From Hirudinaria manillensis (lineage: Eukaryota; Annelida; Clitellata; Hirudinida; Hirudinidae): a DNA stretch of 64,000 nucleotides. A program made the position numbers and the translations under genes. The notes beneath the pieces are model-generated. The model worked only from the letters and a program-made list of their open reading frames with translations, searched no databases and had not been told where the DNA came from. Below are positions 1-12,361 of this stretch, piece by piece (position 1 is the stretch's first letter; every line of letters begins with the position of its first letter). The stretch spans positions 832,001 through 896,000 of the forward strand of contig CM067536.1 in NCBI GenBank assembly GCA_034509925.1, read 5' to 3'.

Positions 1-140
1 TGTTTTTTGGATTTTTCTTGAAATGTTGGATATTTCTATGTTATAATAAACTTTTTAATTGTCTGCATTCTAAAGATTATAGATTAATTCTTTTTTACTG
101 TGTTTATGAAATTACGAGTTTATTTTATGTTTTGGGACTT

Positions 141-157
141 TTTGAGACGTCCCCTCA
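141..157 (+). promoter_or_regulatory. SLR promoter module of SLR1
   Basis: The motif reads TTTGAGACGTCCCCTCA, followed by CAATGCG at 164-170 and a TATA-like ATATAAAT at 193-200. The start codon is at 312. It is one of 12 copies of the same module in this cluster; its function as a promoter element is inferred from position and conservation. Confidence 0.6.
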
Positions 158-311
158 AAATTTCAATGCGTAAGATTATCTTACTTTATCCAATATAAAT
201 GTGGGAAGAAACACCCTAGACCACCATAATACGTGTTGTTGGATCTAATTTCCGTTAGTTGCCATAGTCTCCCTTTTAAAATATTGAACATATAAAATAT
301 ATGCCGAAATA

Positions 312-2312
312 ATGTTTGCTGCCATTATTTTAACAATCCTTGTAAGCTTTTTAAATTCAGGGGCCACTAAAGGTTATAATTACATTTAAAATATTTAAAT
401 TTCAATTACATTTAAAATATTTTAATGATAATCAAAATTTAAATCGATTAATTTCTGTGTAGAGCTGTCGGCCGAATTATGCCTTTGGGAAGTTTTTAAA
501 CCAGAATGTTCATCAAATGAAGTGGTGTTTGTGGAAGATGCAAAATATGGAAGGATGAGAATAGGAAAATGTCTGTCACAATCTGAAATCGATTCTTTCG
601 GAACTCAAAGCATGGATCACAAAGTTCTTGGGTGCTATCATGACGTCACAGCAGTTGTTAGCAGAAATTGTTCCCTGGAAAGACGATGTGATCTAAAAGT
701 TTCAAATCTTGAGCAGCTGAAAAATGTTGAATGCTCGCCAGGACTGAAAATGCATCTCGAAGTTAAATATTCCTGCTTACCAGGTTTTCAATCATTAATC
801 AAATCTAAAATCGTAATTTCTTAGTGAAACTCATTGTGAAGTTTTAATTATAGTTAACGTAGTAAAATATGCTTAGTAGCTTATTTACTAGACAATGACA
901 TTCTCTTCCTGAAGTTATTGATCAATTCACAACTGGCTGCCAAACTTTTCTGACTGGATCATCAAAGTATTTATCAATAACACCACGAAGTGCTGTTCTC
1001 TGCGGAACTGACGCTAACCCCTTATTGGTAGAAGTCTCGAAAGGACAACGCATTAGTCTCAATGTGAAACCATTGAAAGAAAGTGAAACTTTGGAAAGAC
1101 GGGAATGCCAGAAACAGATTGGCACCATAATCGATGGAAAACGTCAAGACAATGCTACCATTTGTGACAATGGAATTTATAATCCAAGCAAGCGTTCTTA
1201 TGTGACTAACGGTTACATATCTAGAGAAAATCATATAGGTGTGATATTTAACAGATTCGAAAACAGTTACAAAGTGCTACTTGAGATGAAAGGTCAGTGA
1301 AATAACCATAATAAATATTTAACTAGCAATTACTAAGACTAGTAATATTCATAATAGTCACTACAAAAGCGAATTTATAAAAAATGTATTAGATAGCCTA
1401 CTAGGCCATGTTGGAAATTTGATAAGTTTCCTTGTTAACTATAATAAAAAAAATTAACCATTAAAAAATTAACCAATTCTAATGCAAAACATATACAAAT
1501 AAGTTGATATTATCCATTCTTGTAGCTGATGGTTGTCTGGACATAATACCACCTGAGGATACATGGCTGAAGAGAACGAACGATGACATTGTTATCGGAT
1601 GTTATTCATCCAAACAAACCTGGTATCTGAGATGCGAGAATGGACAATGGACAGGCGTTATTGGAAATTGTTCCAATCCAGACTCATTTATTACAAGATC
1701 AGGTAATTAAAATGTTTTTAATAGGAGGGATTTGTTGAATTTCGAATGTGTAAACTAGTAATTATTTATAACTGATATTTTTAAAAGGCAATTATGAAAA
1801 TAATGAAGGTGTTACCAATTTGAAATTAAACATGTCCGCAAGTCACCAAAGTTTGTATTAATTCTTATTGGTCTCCGTCAATTTAACTAACCTGATGATT
1901 CCCAATTTTATTTTAGCCCTAATCATAATTTCAATCTGTGGATTTGGTTTGGTGACTTGCTTGGCAATTGTCTGTCTGGGGTTCGTCTACCTAAAGAGGT
2001 AGTGAAAATAAGTTAATTTTTTTTTTAATTGTAATAAATTTAATTAAATCTACATTTTAAAAAAATAACTATTTTAGGATGAAAATAAAGGAAGCTAAAA
2101 AGGAAGGATGCATGACAGGACCCAATTTATACGGAAATTCTACTTATGGTCATGCTAACAGATATCCTGATAGCAACGGTTTAAGTGGTCAAACTCTGTT
2201 TTCACCAAAATTCAATAATCTTCCACATTCCACCTATGGGGTAATGGAAGATGAAAGATATCAAGTATTGGATAAAGACGAAGTAGCCAAAGAATGTCCT
2301 GCTTTTGCTTAA
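312..2312 (+). CDS. SLR1: SUEL lectin / CUB-like / sushi-like transmembrane receptor
   Basis: Exons 312-372, 463-783, 915-1292, 1526-1702, 1788-1850, 1917-1998 and 2078-2312, with phase 1 introns except phase 2 before the tail. Exon 1 is a signal peptide (MFAAIILTILVSF). Exon 2 is a SUEL/galactose-binding lectin domain with the YGRM core, DV..C spacing and PGLKMHLEVKYSC end. Exon 3 is CUB-like (CG....PLLVEVSKGQRI). Exon 4 is a four-cysteine sushi-like domain (C..IIPPEDTWLKR, IGC, W.LRC, W.G..GNC). A transmembrane helix ending YLKR leads into a tail of about 77 residues with YQVLDKDEV. The family use of SUEL domains is sugar binding; the ligand is unknown. Exons 2 to 4 are close to those of SLR2, its nearest relative. 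Start chosen because the ATG opens a signal peptide just after the TATA box. Confidence 0.85.
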
Positions 2313-2440
2313 GTTGAATTTAAAATGACACATAATGCCAAACAACAATAATACATTAACTGTTTGTCCAGGCATGAATCTTGCAAAAAAAAAACTTTTA
2401 TAAACTTCAGCTTCGACTCGGTTTTTTCTATTTGTGACAA

Positions 2441-2457
2441 TTTTGAGACGACCCCTT
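2441..2457 (+). promoter_or_regulatory. SLR promoter module of SLR2
   Basis: TTTTGAGACGACCCCTT, followed by CAGCTCGTG near 2465 and TATAAATT at 2501-2508. This is close to the family consensus. The start codon is at 2584. Confidence 0.65.
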
Positions 2458-2583
2458 AAAATTTCAGCTCGTGTTATCAACATATTAGCATTAGTTCAAC
2501 TATAAATTGGTAAAGACACACTTTAGAATTCCTAGGATGTAATTTTGACACATTCAGTAAACTGATTTAAATTTTAAGGTAAA

Positions 2584-4605
2584 ATGTTTAATTTAGAGTT
2601 GAAAATTTCTGCAATTATAATCATTGTATGCATTTCCAGTTCAGGAGCTTTAAAAGGTTGACGTTGATATATGAATATTTCTAAGAATTTTGTTAAATTT
2701 CCACATTTTTAAACAAATTTGTTCAATACAGAATATGTGGTTGAATTATGCCTCTGGGAAACATTTAAACCAGAGTGTTCGTCAAATGAAGTGGTGTTTG
2801 TGGAAGATGCAAAATATGGCAGGATGAACATAGGAAAATGTTTATCGCAGTCGGAACTTGATTCTTTCGGTTCGCAAAGCAAGGATCATAGATTCTTTGG
2901 GTGCTATCACGATGTGACTGACTTCCTTAGCAGAAATTGTTCTCTCGAAAAGCAATGTGAAATGAAAGTAGGAATTTTTGAGGAACGAAAGATAGACGAA
3001 TGTCTACCAGGACTAAAGATGTACCTCGAAGTTAAATATTTGTGTCTGCCGGGTCGGTATCGTTTAAAATTTTAAATTGAGCAGTTTAATAATTTTGCGT
3101 CTAAATCAGCCGAAATCAGTTTATAGATTTATTTATATTGCTTCTTCCATATAATTTGCATGTAAGATCTTTAGTAAAATTTGCCCATCTATGTATTTAT
3201 TTATTTTTCGAAATGCACGTTTCCTCATGAGCAGTCATCGATCAGCTTACAACTGGATGTCACATTTTCCTTGGAGGAACTCCAAAGTATTTATCAATCA
3301 CTCCGAAGAATAACATTCTCTGCGGAACCGACTCCAACCCATTATTGATAGAAGTCTCAAAAGGACAACGCATTAGTCTCAATGTGAAACCACTGAAAGA
3401 AAGCGAAACTTTGGAAAGACGAGAATGTCAGAAACAGATTGGCGCCATAATCGATAGAAAAAGTCAAATTAATGCCACTATCTGTGACAACGGAATTTAT
3501 AATCCAAGTAGCCGTTCGTATCTAAGTAATGGTTTCGTTTCCAAAGAAAACCATATAAGCGTTGTTTTGAAAAGTTTCGAAACACGTTACAAAGCATTAC
3601 TTGATCTGAAAGGTCAGTGAGATAACATTCATAAAGCAAAATTTAAAAATTAAATTAAAAAAATTAAAGTTTATTTTGTTGGATTAGCTTTAATTGAAAG
3701 AAGAACCATGTAATATTCTTATTAATATTTTTACACAACGTTACCAATTGCCATACATAAATGTTATTTAGCCGATGGTTGTCTGGACATAATACCACCT
3801 GAGGATACATGGCTGAAGAGAACGAACGATGACATTGTTATCGGATGTTATTCGTCCAAACAAACCTGGTATCTGAGATGCGAGAATGGACAGTGGACGG
3901 GCAGCATAGGAAACTGTTCCAATCCTGAGACTTTCAAATTAAAGCCAAATTATAAAGGTACAGCTGCTAGTTTCCTTGTATCTTGTTTGAATGATCTAAG
4001 ATTAGCCATTGAACAATACTATACAATCTTTTAAAATACAGGACAAAATGCACCAACTGATGATGTTGATGTGACCAATGAGAAACTTAATCTGTCCTCA
4101 ACTCAGCAAAGTTTGATCTCATGTTACGTTTAGCATTCCTGGGGCAAATTATTATTAAGCATTTTAACTTTAGCTTTCATCATTATTGCCATTGGAGCAT
4201 TTGGAGTCATAGTGTGTCTGGCAATTGTATGCCTTGGCATGATCTATTTAAAGAGGTAAGATAATCGATATCCATGATTATTAATTCAGCAAATTCAAGA
4301 AAAGAATTGACCACAACAAGTCAACAAACTTGAATTGAAACAATCCTCCTAGGATGGCCCACAAGCAAGTGAAAAATCAGTCCCATTATTGTAATGGGAC
4401 TGACGTTTACTCTGGAAACCCTGGATATGGGAATTTCGATCGGTTGCAGAGAGCCAATGGATTTCCAGAACGAGCTGTGGCTTCATCAACGTTCCACAAA
4501 CAAACTCTCCTCTCCATGCCTCTGAATGCAGACCTGGAAGCAGATGAAAGATATCAGGTCCTGGACAAGGATGAAGTGGCAAAAGAATGTGGAGTTTTCA
4601 ACTGA
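2584..4605 (+). CDS. SLR2: SUEL lectin / CUB-like / sushi-like transmembrane receptor
   Basis: Exons 2584-2656, 2732-3052, 3235-3612, 3772-3957, 4042-4110, 4174-4255 and 4353-4605. The order is signal peptide (MFNLELKISAIIIIVC), SUEL lectin domain with CLWETFKPEC start and AKYGRM core, CUB-like domain, sushi-like domain, Asp/Asn-rich linker, transmembrane helix (IGAFGVIVCLAIVCLG) and a tail ending YQVLDKDEVAKEC. Exon 3 has the same length (378 nt) as in SLR1 and is nearly identical over its second half, and the sushi exon is also nearly identical. The linker and tail are more diverged, so the pair is either young or homogenised in the ectodomain. A possible polyadenylation signal, AATAAA, lies at about 4745. 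Confidence 0.86.
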
Positions 4606-4993
4606 CTCGTAACTGTATTCGTGTGGATATTTAAGGACATTTTGGTGTCCCTTTGTATGGCATTCAAACCATCCATTAACAGTCGGTACAGATGCTAATT
4701 GGCTTTTCTTTTTGTCATCTTCATCATGCTCCTTCATTTTATGAAATAAACATTAAAAATGGAAGAGTTAATGTTACAGGCTTTGCTTTAATAATTTATT
4801 AGATGATCTGCTAATCATTCTAAAAAGAAGTTGCGATTGAAAGTGATAAGAGACAGCTCAGAATTTTAAACTTAGAGATCATGACGACACAATTTTTAGC
4901 CACGATGAGCTAAAGTAAAAGTGGCCAACTGTTGCCTTATGCCGGAGATAAATAAATAAATAGCGGTCGAACTAGCTGTACTTCTTGAACACG
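4606..4993. other. Spacer between SLR2 and SLR3
   Basis: AT-rich spacer holding the 3' end of SLR2 (AATAAA near 4745) and the upstream region of SLR3. I see an ATAAATAAATA stretch near 4950 that could act as TATA, but no convincing copy of the TTTTGAGACGACCCCT module. Confidence 0.5.
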
Positions 4994-6359
4994 ATGTTTC
5001 TTTCGAGTTTTCTGTGTGTGTTGATTATTAACTGTTGTGGATTGATGCACTTGACTAAAGGATCTTTTGGTTAGTATCTAAAATCATTGAAATAATTTAA
5101 CCAAACGTTAATTTTATTTCTTAATTTGTGGTTAATTAATTGATAAATTCAAGATATTGACCCACCAATGGAATGCCAAGATTTTGGACCAATGGCAGGT
5201 AGAATTGTCAAAAGAAATGGAAGCTCAACTATAGTCAGCTGCCCCCAATTGTCAAGGAGTTGGATCTTGGACTGTTTCCATGGCTCATGGGTGGGTTATG
5301 TGGGGAGTTGCTTAGGTGGGTTGACTAATTGCTGATTATCAATCAAATACAAAATAAATCAATCAAAAATATATTTTTCATTTGAACTTATCATCTCCTG
5401 ACCATTTTTTGCTTTTTCTCAAAATACTAATCAATATTATATTATCATTACTGAATATATTCATATTATTAGTGTTTTAGAAATTTGTGGATTACAGATA
5501 TTAAACTGAGATAATAACTTGAGATTATTAAAGAAAAATACTTAAATCAGATTTTGAAACAGTTTCAGTTTCAGAAGCTTCCCTGAGGAGTAACATCTTA
5601 TATGGTAAGAAGAATCTTTTCAGAATGATTTTTGGAATAAATAATTTTATTTAGAATAAACAATAATAAATATACTCACAGAGCCATGAAAGACATAGCA
5701 TAACATAGCATTTCTATATATTGAAATTCACGGCACACAACGTTTATTTCAGTGCATTTCTTAGCCTGCTCAATTGCACTAGTACTTACAGTGGCACTGA
5801 CATGCATCATGTTGAATCTGCATTCAAAGTAAATTTCTTTTAAGAAATTTGTATTTTCCACTTTTGGGAAACGTTTTTTTCATTTGTCACTCATGAAAAC
5901 AAATAATTGTTGCCAAAAGAGTTTAACCAACGAAACATTAATTTACAATTCACAATCAGGAATAAATTAAATTTCACCTGGATGTCGAGATTCAAAAGAA
6001 GGCAACTGAATCAGAGTAATGCCAAACTGCAGTCACGTTATCGCAATCCCCAAGTATTCGAACTGCCTCCACCACCAGAAAGAACCAGGACTTTGTACTC
6101 TCAGGAGAGCCATCCAACTTACAACCGTCGCCCTACTTTGCAAATACCGAAGAGATGCACCCCGCAGTACATACATCTTATCGCAGCTAACAGAACTCCT
6201 CACAGGATGCAGCCACTTCTCCATCCAAGCCGATCATTGACCTGTGTGATTCCCCCCACACTCGATAGGTCATTGTCCATTGATACCTCATCTTACCCTC
6301 AGGGGGCACAAAGTCTTAGCAACTTCCAGCACATCTACTATGCAATTACAGAGCTGTAA
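4994..6359 (+). CDS. SLR3: reduced receptor, sushi-like domain only, transmembrane
   Basis: Proposed exons 4994-5069, 5154-5315, 5569-5604, 5753-5828 and 5960-6359, with the same phases as its neighbours (phase 1, then phase 2 before the tail). Exon 1 is a signal peptide (MFLSSFLCVLIINCCG). Exon 2 encodes one sushi-like domain: C1 at MECQD, then VSC, W.LDC, W.G..GSC. No SUEL or CUB-like exon fits between exon 1 and exon 2. A short linker is followed by a clear helix (LACSIALVLTVALTCIM). The tail of about 133 residues is rich in Arg, Pro and Ser, unlike the other copies, and ends YYAITEL, which keeps a YxxPhi tyrosine motif. The third exon could start at 5575 instead. Either a deletion derivative of a full-length copy or an ancestral short form. 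Confidence 0.7.
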
Positions 6360-6714
6360 TCTCGTGATGAAAAATCACTGACTTGATTGTAATTATAGAA
6401 GAACAAAATTTCCTTGAATGAATCACTAAATAATGTTTAGACATTATTGCTCACACAATAAGCTAATTATCCAGCAATTGTTAATTTGATTAACCTTTTA
6501 ATACACTGAATTTAACCAATTTGTAATGCCATATCCTGAATAAACTTTCTGAAAGACAGCTGTCAGGACCAAAGTTATTTATTTTGCAGCGTTAATAATT
6601 TAGTTAGGTTTAACAAAATATATTTGCCAATTTTTTTAATGATTTTTAAAGGTTGACCGGACATTTAATTGTTTTTTTTTTATGAAATTAATTCTAACTG
6701 GAAAATGTCGTAAA
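6360..6714. other. Spacer between SLR3 and SLR4
   Basis: AT-rich, no coding signal seen. A possible polyadenylation signal, AATAAA, lies near 6539 for SLR3. Confidence 0.5.
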
Positions 6715-6731
6715 TTTGATACGACCCCTAA
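6715..6731 (+). promoter_or_regulatory. SLR promoter module of SLR4
   Basis: TTTGATACGACCCCTAA, one mismatch to the core GAGACGACCCCT, followed by CTCGCGCATG near 6745 and TATATAAAT at about 6773. The start codon is at 6822. Confidence 0.55.
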
Positions 6732-6821
6732 ACCTTGTGGCAGGCTCGCGCATGAATTTAGCAAAAGTTTTTATATATAAATGACCATAACTTGTCATGT
6801 CTGCTCAAATATAACGTCATC

Positions 6822-8941
6822 ATGAAGATTCTTGAATTAGTTTTGATTTGTCAGATTCTCACCTTCAGTTATGCTGGTTGGTACTTGATCGAAATTCTAA
6901 AACGACATAAGTCTGATGTCTGGGGAATATACAGATTCAGTTTGATTGATACGCTATGCGTTGTTTTATTTTAAAATGGTTAACAACAAAGAATCCTTTA
7001 AACTTCATTATTTAAAAATTTTATTAAATTAAAAATGTAGGTGGCGAGGAATTTTGCCTTTTTGAGACTTTCAGTCCTCAGTGCCAGAATGATGAGTTGT
7101 TGGTGATCAACGAAGCTTCGTTTGGAAGGATGAGATTTGGTCGTTGCATCACAGAAACCCAGGGAATTGGACTCGTAAATGATCCAAAATACATCGGATG
7201 CTTCACTGATGTTACACCATTTGTTGCTAAAAAGTGCTCTGGAAAGAGAGAATGCGAGATCAAAATACCCGACCTTAAGTTGGTAACTGATAACGTTTGC
7301 TATGCCGAACTGTACATGTATCTGGATGTCACTTACGGTTGCCTGAAAGGTTATTAATTTGTTATTAAGCAAATACAAATATTATCCAATTACATAACTT
7401 CAGTGATCGTTTAAAAAATGTGTGAGTGAAATGTTATGAAAAGTTTCATAAACCGAAACGTAATCGGATGGGATCGTAAATTAAACGTAACATTTCCTCA
7501 GCACCTCGTAAAAATATTTAACCAATTACCCATCTTAACGTTTTAAAGTGTGTTTTTTTGTTCCAAAGTGAATCATTTTCATTTTGTCTCAGTTGCCCAA
7601 GATAACCGCCAATGTACAATCACCTCGGTCTCCGACAAAGAAGTTCACGATTTTCCAGCCGCTTCGAAATCATCATCGTGCGGTTCAATGGATCATCCCT
7701 GGAAGGTGGAGGCTTACAAGGGTCAAAGAATAAATATCAGTTTACTGAACTATGCACCAAAAAGCAAACTCGGCCAAGAATCGAAAGTCTGTTTTGACAA
7801 ATTTGTGCATAGCTACATCGTCGACACGGGCGATAAAAGACGGGTTCCAATTTGTGCAAATGGACGAATGGACAGCGGTTTTTTCTTTGCCTCCTCATCA
7901 AATGCAGTTGAAATAGTTTTCGACGCAAAGAAAAGCGAAGATAAACTTAATGGCGAATATGGCATACTCAGATTGATAGGTAGAAAGTTCAACTCTGTTT
8001 AGTTAAACAGAAAAAGTATCAAAATTCCAAGAGGTTCTTGTATGTAACAGCCACAGGATGTTCTGATCTGATTCCTCCAGCTGATGCCTGGTTGAAGAGA
8101 ACTGAGAACGAGGCCACCATCGGATGTTATTCCACTCGACTCAGATGGCAACTCAAATGTCAAGGACAACGTTGGGTCGGCGTCATTGGAAACTGTAGCT
8201 ATGGTACTTGTGGAATATCGTTTTAAAAAAATTAAATTTACCTATTAATTTAATAACGTTTAAATCCAATACTTTAGCTATGACAAATAATGACAAATTG
8301 AACATTCATCTGATTGAAAATCATTCTGAAGGAGGCCAAAATCAAGGTAAGGTAATAGATGTCATCCCAAATATTTCTGCTTCTAAAGGATTTCATCTCC
8401 AACAAATTAATGATACAGGCAAATGATTAATGATAACTTAACTATTTTTTTTCGTCCACGTAAACAAACAAATACATGTTACAGTGGTAGCCATTGCAGT
8501 CATATGCATTACTGGGATTACTTTGTGTACTGTTATCTCCTGTTTTGGGATCGTATGTTTCAAGAGGTAACTGAAATTAAAAGTTGATTTGTAAACCGTA
8601 TCATGTTATTAATTACGGATAATTACCATGAAATTATATTTATATAAATTAATTTTGTGTTTAGATTTTAATTTATTTTTTTAAATTTTATATTTAGATA
8701 CAATGCCAAAAGTAAACTGGCCACAAAACTCTTCCATCAACGCCAATCAACTTTGCGTCTGCAAAATGGAAACTTAAAAAATAGTCAGACGTGCCAGGAA
8801 AATGGAATTCCAGAAACCGGTAAACCTGGACTTCCGGTATACTCCGACTGCGACTTTAGAGAAGATGGAAAATATCAAGTTGGAAATAATCAGTACTTCG
8901 TACTGGACTCTGAATACGAGAAAAAGGATCTCAACAACTAA
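6822..8941 (+). CDS. SLR4: SUEL lectin / CUB-like / sushi-like transmembrane receptor
   Basis: Exons 6822-6876, 7041-7349, 7593-7979, 8051-8203, 8278-8346, 8485-8566 and 8698-8941. Signal peptide MKILELVLICQILTFSYA; SUEL domain with ASFGRMRFG core and LYMYLDVTYGC end; CUB-like domain of 129 codons (SCGSMDHPWKVEAYKGQRI); sushi-like domain of 51 codons; Asn/Glu-rich linker; Cys- and Thr-rich helix; tail of about 80 residues ending YFVLDSEYEKKDLNN. The lectin, CUB-like and tail exons are distinct from all neighbours, yet the sushi exon is almost the same at nucleotide level as in SLR5 to SLR9. An additional small exon around 8349-8419 is possible but unproven. Confidence 0.84.
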
Positions 8942-9256
8942 TAGTTTCGTTGTAGCAAACTTTGGCCAACCAAAAAGCAATTGTAAAATGAAACATTTTC
9001 GACGAAAACACAATTAAATCAAATCAATTTCAGTTACTTATCATTCTGAAGGTAAAGGTATTCATATACCAAGCAGAAAGTAACGAAAGATAATAACAAC
9101 GTTATCGTTTTTAGTAACTTTCATTATGCAGTTAGTAAACATTTTACCTAAAAGTTGTAGTTCTTGTTGGGAAAAATATGTTAATAAAAATTAATTTACG
9201 AGTTTGATCGGACAAAAAGTAAATATCATAAAAAAAGCGTTTCTTTGATTTTTACA
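8942..9256. other. Spacer between SLR4 and SLR5
   Basis: AT-rich with no gene seen. It contains the 3' end of SLR4 and leads into the SLR5 promoter module. Confidence 0.5.
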
Positions 9257-9274
9257 TTTTGAGACGACCCCTCA
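9257..9274 (+). promoter_or_regulatory. SLR promoter module of SLR5
   Basis: TTTTGAGACGACCCCTCA, an exact match to the family consensus, followed by ATTCATGCGC at 9285-9294 and CATAAA near 9308. The start codon is at 9365. Confidence 0.68.
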
Positions 9275-9364
9275 ACGCAACCGTATTCATGCGCCTGGTT
9301 AAGTCTTCATAAAGCTCGATTTAAAATCGCTGTAGTGGAATAGATGAACTAGTGATCTTTAAAT

Positions 9365-11172
9365 ATGGCTATGACTATTTGTTGTTTAATATTTTTATTG
9401 TTCATATTATGTGAGTTTAATACATTAAATTCAATATTTTCGAAACGATTAACTTTCTACGTCTCACACGTTGTAATACTTCAAATTATTTGAAGCGCAA
9501 GCCGAGGAATACTGCCAGTCGGAAACATTTAGACCGGCATGCCTACCAGATGAAGTAATTCTGATCACAAAGGCCCATTATGGGAGGATGAAATTTGGAA
9601 AGTGCGTCAAAGAAGAGCCGCAGTTCATAACAATGTGGGATGACCCTCAATATTTGGGTTGCAGTACGGATGTCATCAGTTTTGTTTCGAAACATTGCAC
9701 TGGAAAAAGAGACTGCCAATTAAAAGTTCCTGATCCTGAATTGGAGAAACATGGTTCATGCTATGCAAGTCTCAAAATGTATTTGGATGTCTCATATACT
9801 TGCATAAAAGGTAACCATTTTGGAATTTCAGATGTAGTAGCTCTTCATCTGCGTTGGCATAATCTGTTATTATTGAAGTATAAGTTAAAAAGTGAATGAA
9901 TTACTATAAAACACAAATTCATTTATTTCTGTTTATTTAGATAAGATTTTTCAATGATCACTTAAAAACTATTTTATTCCAAAAGTTGCACAGAGCAATC
10001 GTCAATGTGCAATCGCACTGGACAACCACGGTAACATCCACATCATGAAGCAATATCACGAAGAAGGATGCGGTGCCAAACGTCAACCATGGATTGTTGA
10101 GACGACGAAAGGGCAAACAATATCCGTGGATTCCCTCACATCAGCCTCAGATGATGTCCTCAAGTCCGTATTGAAAAGAAACACAAATTGTCCTAAAGAC
10201 GAAATCAATGGATATATCTTGGATAAGCCTATGAATAAGAACATAACCATTTGTTCAAACGCCAGAGATATGATAACTCAGTATAATTCCTCATCCAACA
10301 CGATAGAAATCGTATTTTTTCATAAAGCAGAAGGAGATCCATCTTTTCTCAAGCTAAGGGGTAACCGAAGTGAAAAAAAATTCAACATTTTATTTTAATA
10401 CATTTGCTAATATTATTCATTTTCCAGCCACAGGATGTTCTGATCTGATTCCTCCAGCTGATGCCTGGTTGAAGAGAACTGAGAACGAGGCAATCATCGG
10501 ATGTTATTCCACTCGACTCAGATGGCAACTCAAATGTCAAGGACAACGTTGGATTGGCGTCATTGGAAACTGTAGCTATGGTAATTGTTAAAATTGACAC
10601 TGGAAATAATTCTTCAGAAGAGCAAATGAAAGTTTTTATTTTAGTTATGGATCATATAACGGAAACCGTTGGAAAGAAGTATCCAAATAAACAAGAAAAC
10701 GCTGGCGTCAATAATCAAAGTAATATCGCTGTTTTGTATTACATTTTGTTAAATTAAAAACACCAAACTGTGAAGAACCTAAACAAAATAAAGAATCATT
10801 TTGTATGCGACAGTGTTCACCGTCACCATCATTTGCGCATGTGGAATCATAATGTGTAGTTTCATCGTCTGCGTTGGCATAATCTGTCTTAGAAGGTAAA
10901 ACTTAAGTTCAGAATAGTAAAGGCTCAATTATTATGATCTTGTTATTTTTAAATATACCTTCAGGTACAGTAATCGATCTAAAATTGTGGAATCAATTCT
11001 GAAAGAAAAAATTGCAGTTGCAAATGGATCGTTGATGAAAACTTCAATTCCACAACAAACTGCTTACTCTCATTATTACGATGCAGATGTTGAAAAAGTT
11101 CCAAATGGTGTGCCACAAACACAAGGAGAGTATTTTGTTCTCGATAAGGACGCTGTCAACGATCACCAATGA
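9365..11172 (+). CDS. SLR5: SUEL/CUB-like/sushi-like receptor, ectodomain type A, tail type alpha
   Basis: Exons 9365-9410, 9496-9810, 9986-10360, 10428-10580, 10645-10719, 10814-10895 and 10965-11172. Short signal peptide; SUEL domain with EEYCQSETF start, AHYGRM core and SCYASLKMYLDVSYTC end; CUB-like domain with GCGAKRQPWIVETTKGQ; sushi-like domain; helix with GIIMCSFIVCVGIICLRR; tail RYSNRSKIVESILKE to YFVLDKDAVNDHQ. The lectin and CUB-like exons closely resemble SLR7 (my type A). The linker, helix and tail are shared with SLR7 and SLR8 (my type alpha), the tail being almost identical in DNA. The exon 2 acceptor could lie 7 nt downstream only with a frame change, so 9496 is preferred. Confidence 0.86.
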
Positions 11173-11322
11173 AAAATGAAATATAATTTACTATTTGAAG
11201 AACCTTTTCTAAATATGCTATTTACTTTAAAGCAAAATTATTTTTCTTTAGAATATTCAAATTTTATATCTAAAAAAGATTCTTAGTTTCAACCGGAAAA
11301 ATATTGTTTTCGATTTAAGCCA

Positions 11323-11340
11323 TTTTGAGATCATCCCTGA
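11323..11340 (+). promoter_or_regulatory. SLR promoter module of SLR6
   Basis: TTTTGAGATCATCCCTGA, a degenerate copy of the core, followed by TATTCATACG at 11361-11370 and CATATAAGA at 11382-11390. The start codon is at 11459. Confidence 0.55.
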
Positions 11341-12361
11341 CACACTTTTAGCGTGCCCCATATTCATACGTCATTTACTCGCATATAAGATACGAAGGGC
11401 TCACCAGCAAATCATTTGCTATATGAACTGTCGATTGTAGGTACTTACTTCTTAAAGAATGATTAAACACACAAGTCTTAGTGTTTTTTTGGTGTTAATC
11501 GCTGGAAGCTTATCTATCTCGGATTTTTCAAGTTTGAGTCTTCTTTATAAAAAATAATTGTAATTGTTTAAAACTAGATTAATTCCATGATAAAAATTAA
11601 TATGTTATAATAAATATAATGTTAACATTAAAAGGGGAATATTGTCTGCTCGAGGTTTTCCAGCCTAGCTGTCCAACGCCGGAGGCGATTTTAATAACTC
11701 AGGCGAAGTTTGGGCGGATGAAGCTAGGCAAATGCATAGAAAAGGAACCAGGATTTGAATCCCTTTTAACAAACCCCCAGTATCTGGGTTGCTACGTTGA
11801 TGTTACGGAATATCTAAACGATAAATGCATTGGCAAAAAAAGCTGCAGCATTAAGGTAACGGATTTAATTACAGAGAAAAATTCTCCATGCTCTAAGAAC
11901 CTCATGATGTACCTTGAAGTGGAACACAGATGTCTGCCAGGTAAATTATTTACCATTGAATATGTGATTATTAATCACATTACTTAATTAATTGATAATT
12001 TAATTCAGTTGTTCAAGAAAATAGGCAATGTCTTGTGTCACTGAGTTCAAACAATATTCAGTATCTAATGATGAAAAACAAGTCTGAAGAGAGATTCTGT
12101 GGCACTGAGAAACAGCCTTGGATTGTTGAAACTTTGAAAGGTCAAGCCATAAAGGTCAGCCGACTCAGACAGACTTTAGATGAAGACGTTTCAATGGCTA
12201 ATGAAAAAGTGCCAAAAGCTTGTAGTACTGATATTGAAACAAGAGGACACGTTTACGATTCAAAAACTAAAATTAAAGTTGCAATTTGTGACGAAAATTT
12301 TTATTACACCTCAAAATCTAATCAATTAGACGTTACACTGGCACCGAAACAGGGTGAAATA

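Noticed and set aside
141..157. Reading the shared promoter motif as an NF-kappaB site
   Set aside because: The reverse complement AGGGGTCGTCTCAAAA has a G-run but does not fit GGGRNNYYCC. At most a half-site; left as an unidentified factor.
5907..6359. The 150-codon ORF as a separate gene
   Set aside because: Its first codons lie in an intron. The acceptor at 5959 joins it in phase to the SLR3 helix exon, so it is the SLR3 tail.
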